A DNA stretch of 5,438 nucleotides, taken from the NCBI GenBank assembly GCA_947456845.1, contig CANGUJ010000295.1, positions 1 to 5,438 of the forward strand, given 5' to 3'. The stretch comes from Burkholderiales bacterium (lineage in GTDB: Bacteria > Pseudomonadota > Gammaproteobacteria > Burkholderiales > JAEUOS01). Below the pieces are notes generated by a model. The model saw only the letters and a list, made by a program, of their open reading frames with translations. It made no database searches and was not told the DNA's origin. Below, piece after piece: positions 5,346 through 5,438 of this stretch; within the stretch, counting starts at the first letter, position 1; each line of letters starts with the position of its first letter. Both the position numbers and the translations under genes were made by a program.

Positions 5346-5438
5346 ACCGCTGTCCAGGTTCAGGACCGAGTCGCAGGAGCACGCATTACGGGAGACCGAA
5401 GGTCGCGACTCCACCCAGCATCTCGACTGGGCGAAGGC
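5329..5438 (+). CDS. brnA: BrnA-family antitoxin (N-terminal part, 3' end outside window)
   Basis: The frame is open from ATG 5329 to the window edge (36 codons and 2 nt). AAAGGAG at 5317-5323, 5 nt upstream, is a strong ribosome site. The visible protein starts MTKPAKPLSRFRTESQEHAL and continues to GRDSTQHLDWAK. This matches the N-terminus of BrnA/CopG-type antitoxins, which typically read like KPLPxFxSEAEERAFWExHDSTxYxDWSKA; the ribbon-helix-helix DNA-binding part would lie further right. Two departures from the usual pattern stand out: the Phe-Trp before Glu is Leu-Arg, and the single His before Asp-Ser-Thr is replaced by Gly-Arg. The gene would neutralise BrnT and repress the operon. Whether the remainder is intact cannot be seen. 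Confidence 0.8.
   Translation, partial: MTKPAKPLSRFRTESQEHALRETEGRDSTQHLDWAK

Overview
The window is a GC-rich proteobacterial chromosome segment, most likely from a betaproteobacterium. The clues are a RapZ C-terminus directly followed by a stand-alone LON substrate-binding-domain protein, facing an AsmA-family/MutY pair, with strong G/C bias in third codon positions. The placement rests on protein character and gene order recalled from the group, not on a search.

Layout. Positions 1-940 (+): the 3' end of rapZ (RNase adapter, amino-sugar regulation), overlapping by 4 nt a 207-codon LON substrate-binding-domain protein that probably starts at a TTG. Positions 941-992: a short convergent gap with a weak GC-rich hairpin and the start of an 11-bp tandem duplication that spans the mutY stop. 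Positions 993-4746 (-): a two-gene unit transcribed leftwards, asmA-like (inner-membrane-anchored, 879 aa) then mutY (adenine DNA glycosylase, 374 aa, TTG start), overlapping by 11 nt. A perfect 13-bp GC-rich hairpin lies in the asmA tail just before the mutY start. Positions 4747-5046: a 300-bp divergent intergenic region with the asmA Shine-Dalgarno, a 10-bp direct repeat and an operator-like palindrome. Positions 5047-5438 (+): a BrnT/BrnA type II toxin-antitoxin locus. The toxin gene carries a one-base frameshift near 5148-5151, and the antitoxin gene runs off the window.

How the parts relate. The left and middle blocks are housekeeping genes: RNA-based control of glucosamine-6-phosphate synthase, a protease-related domain protein, oxidative DNA damage repair, and envelope/lipid homeostasis. 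The right end is accessory. The brnTA locus is the least obvious content: its toxin is split over two frames, and a 145-codon ORF on the opposite strand covers it and could be called in its place. Nothing here is clearly a new system. The points most worth a second look are the broken or recoded toxin, the operator palindrome beside its start, and the asmA/mutY hairpin.
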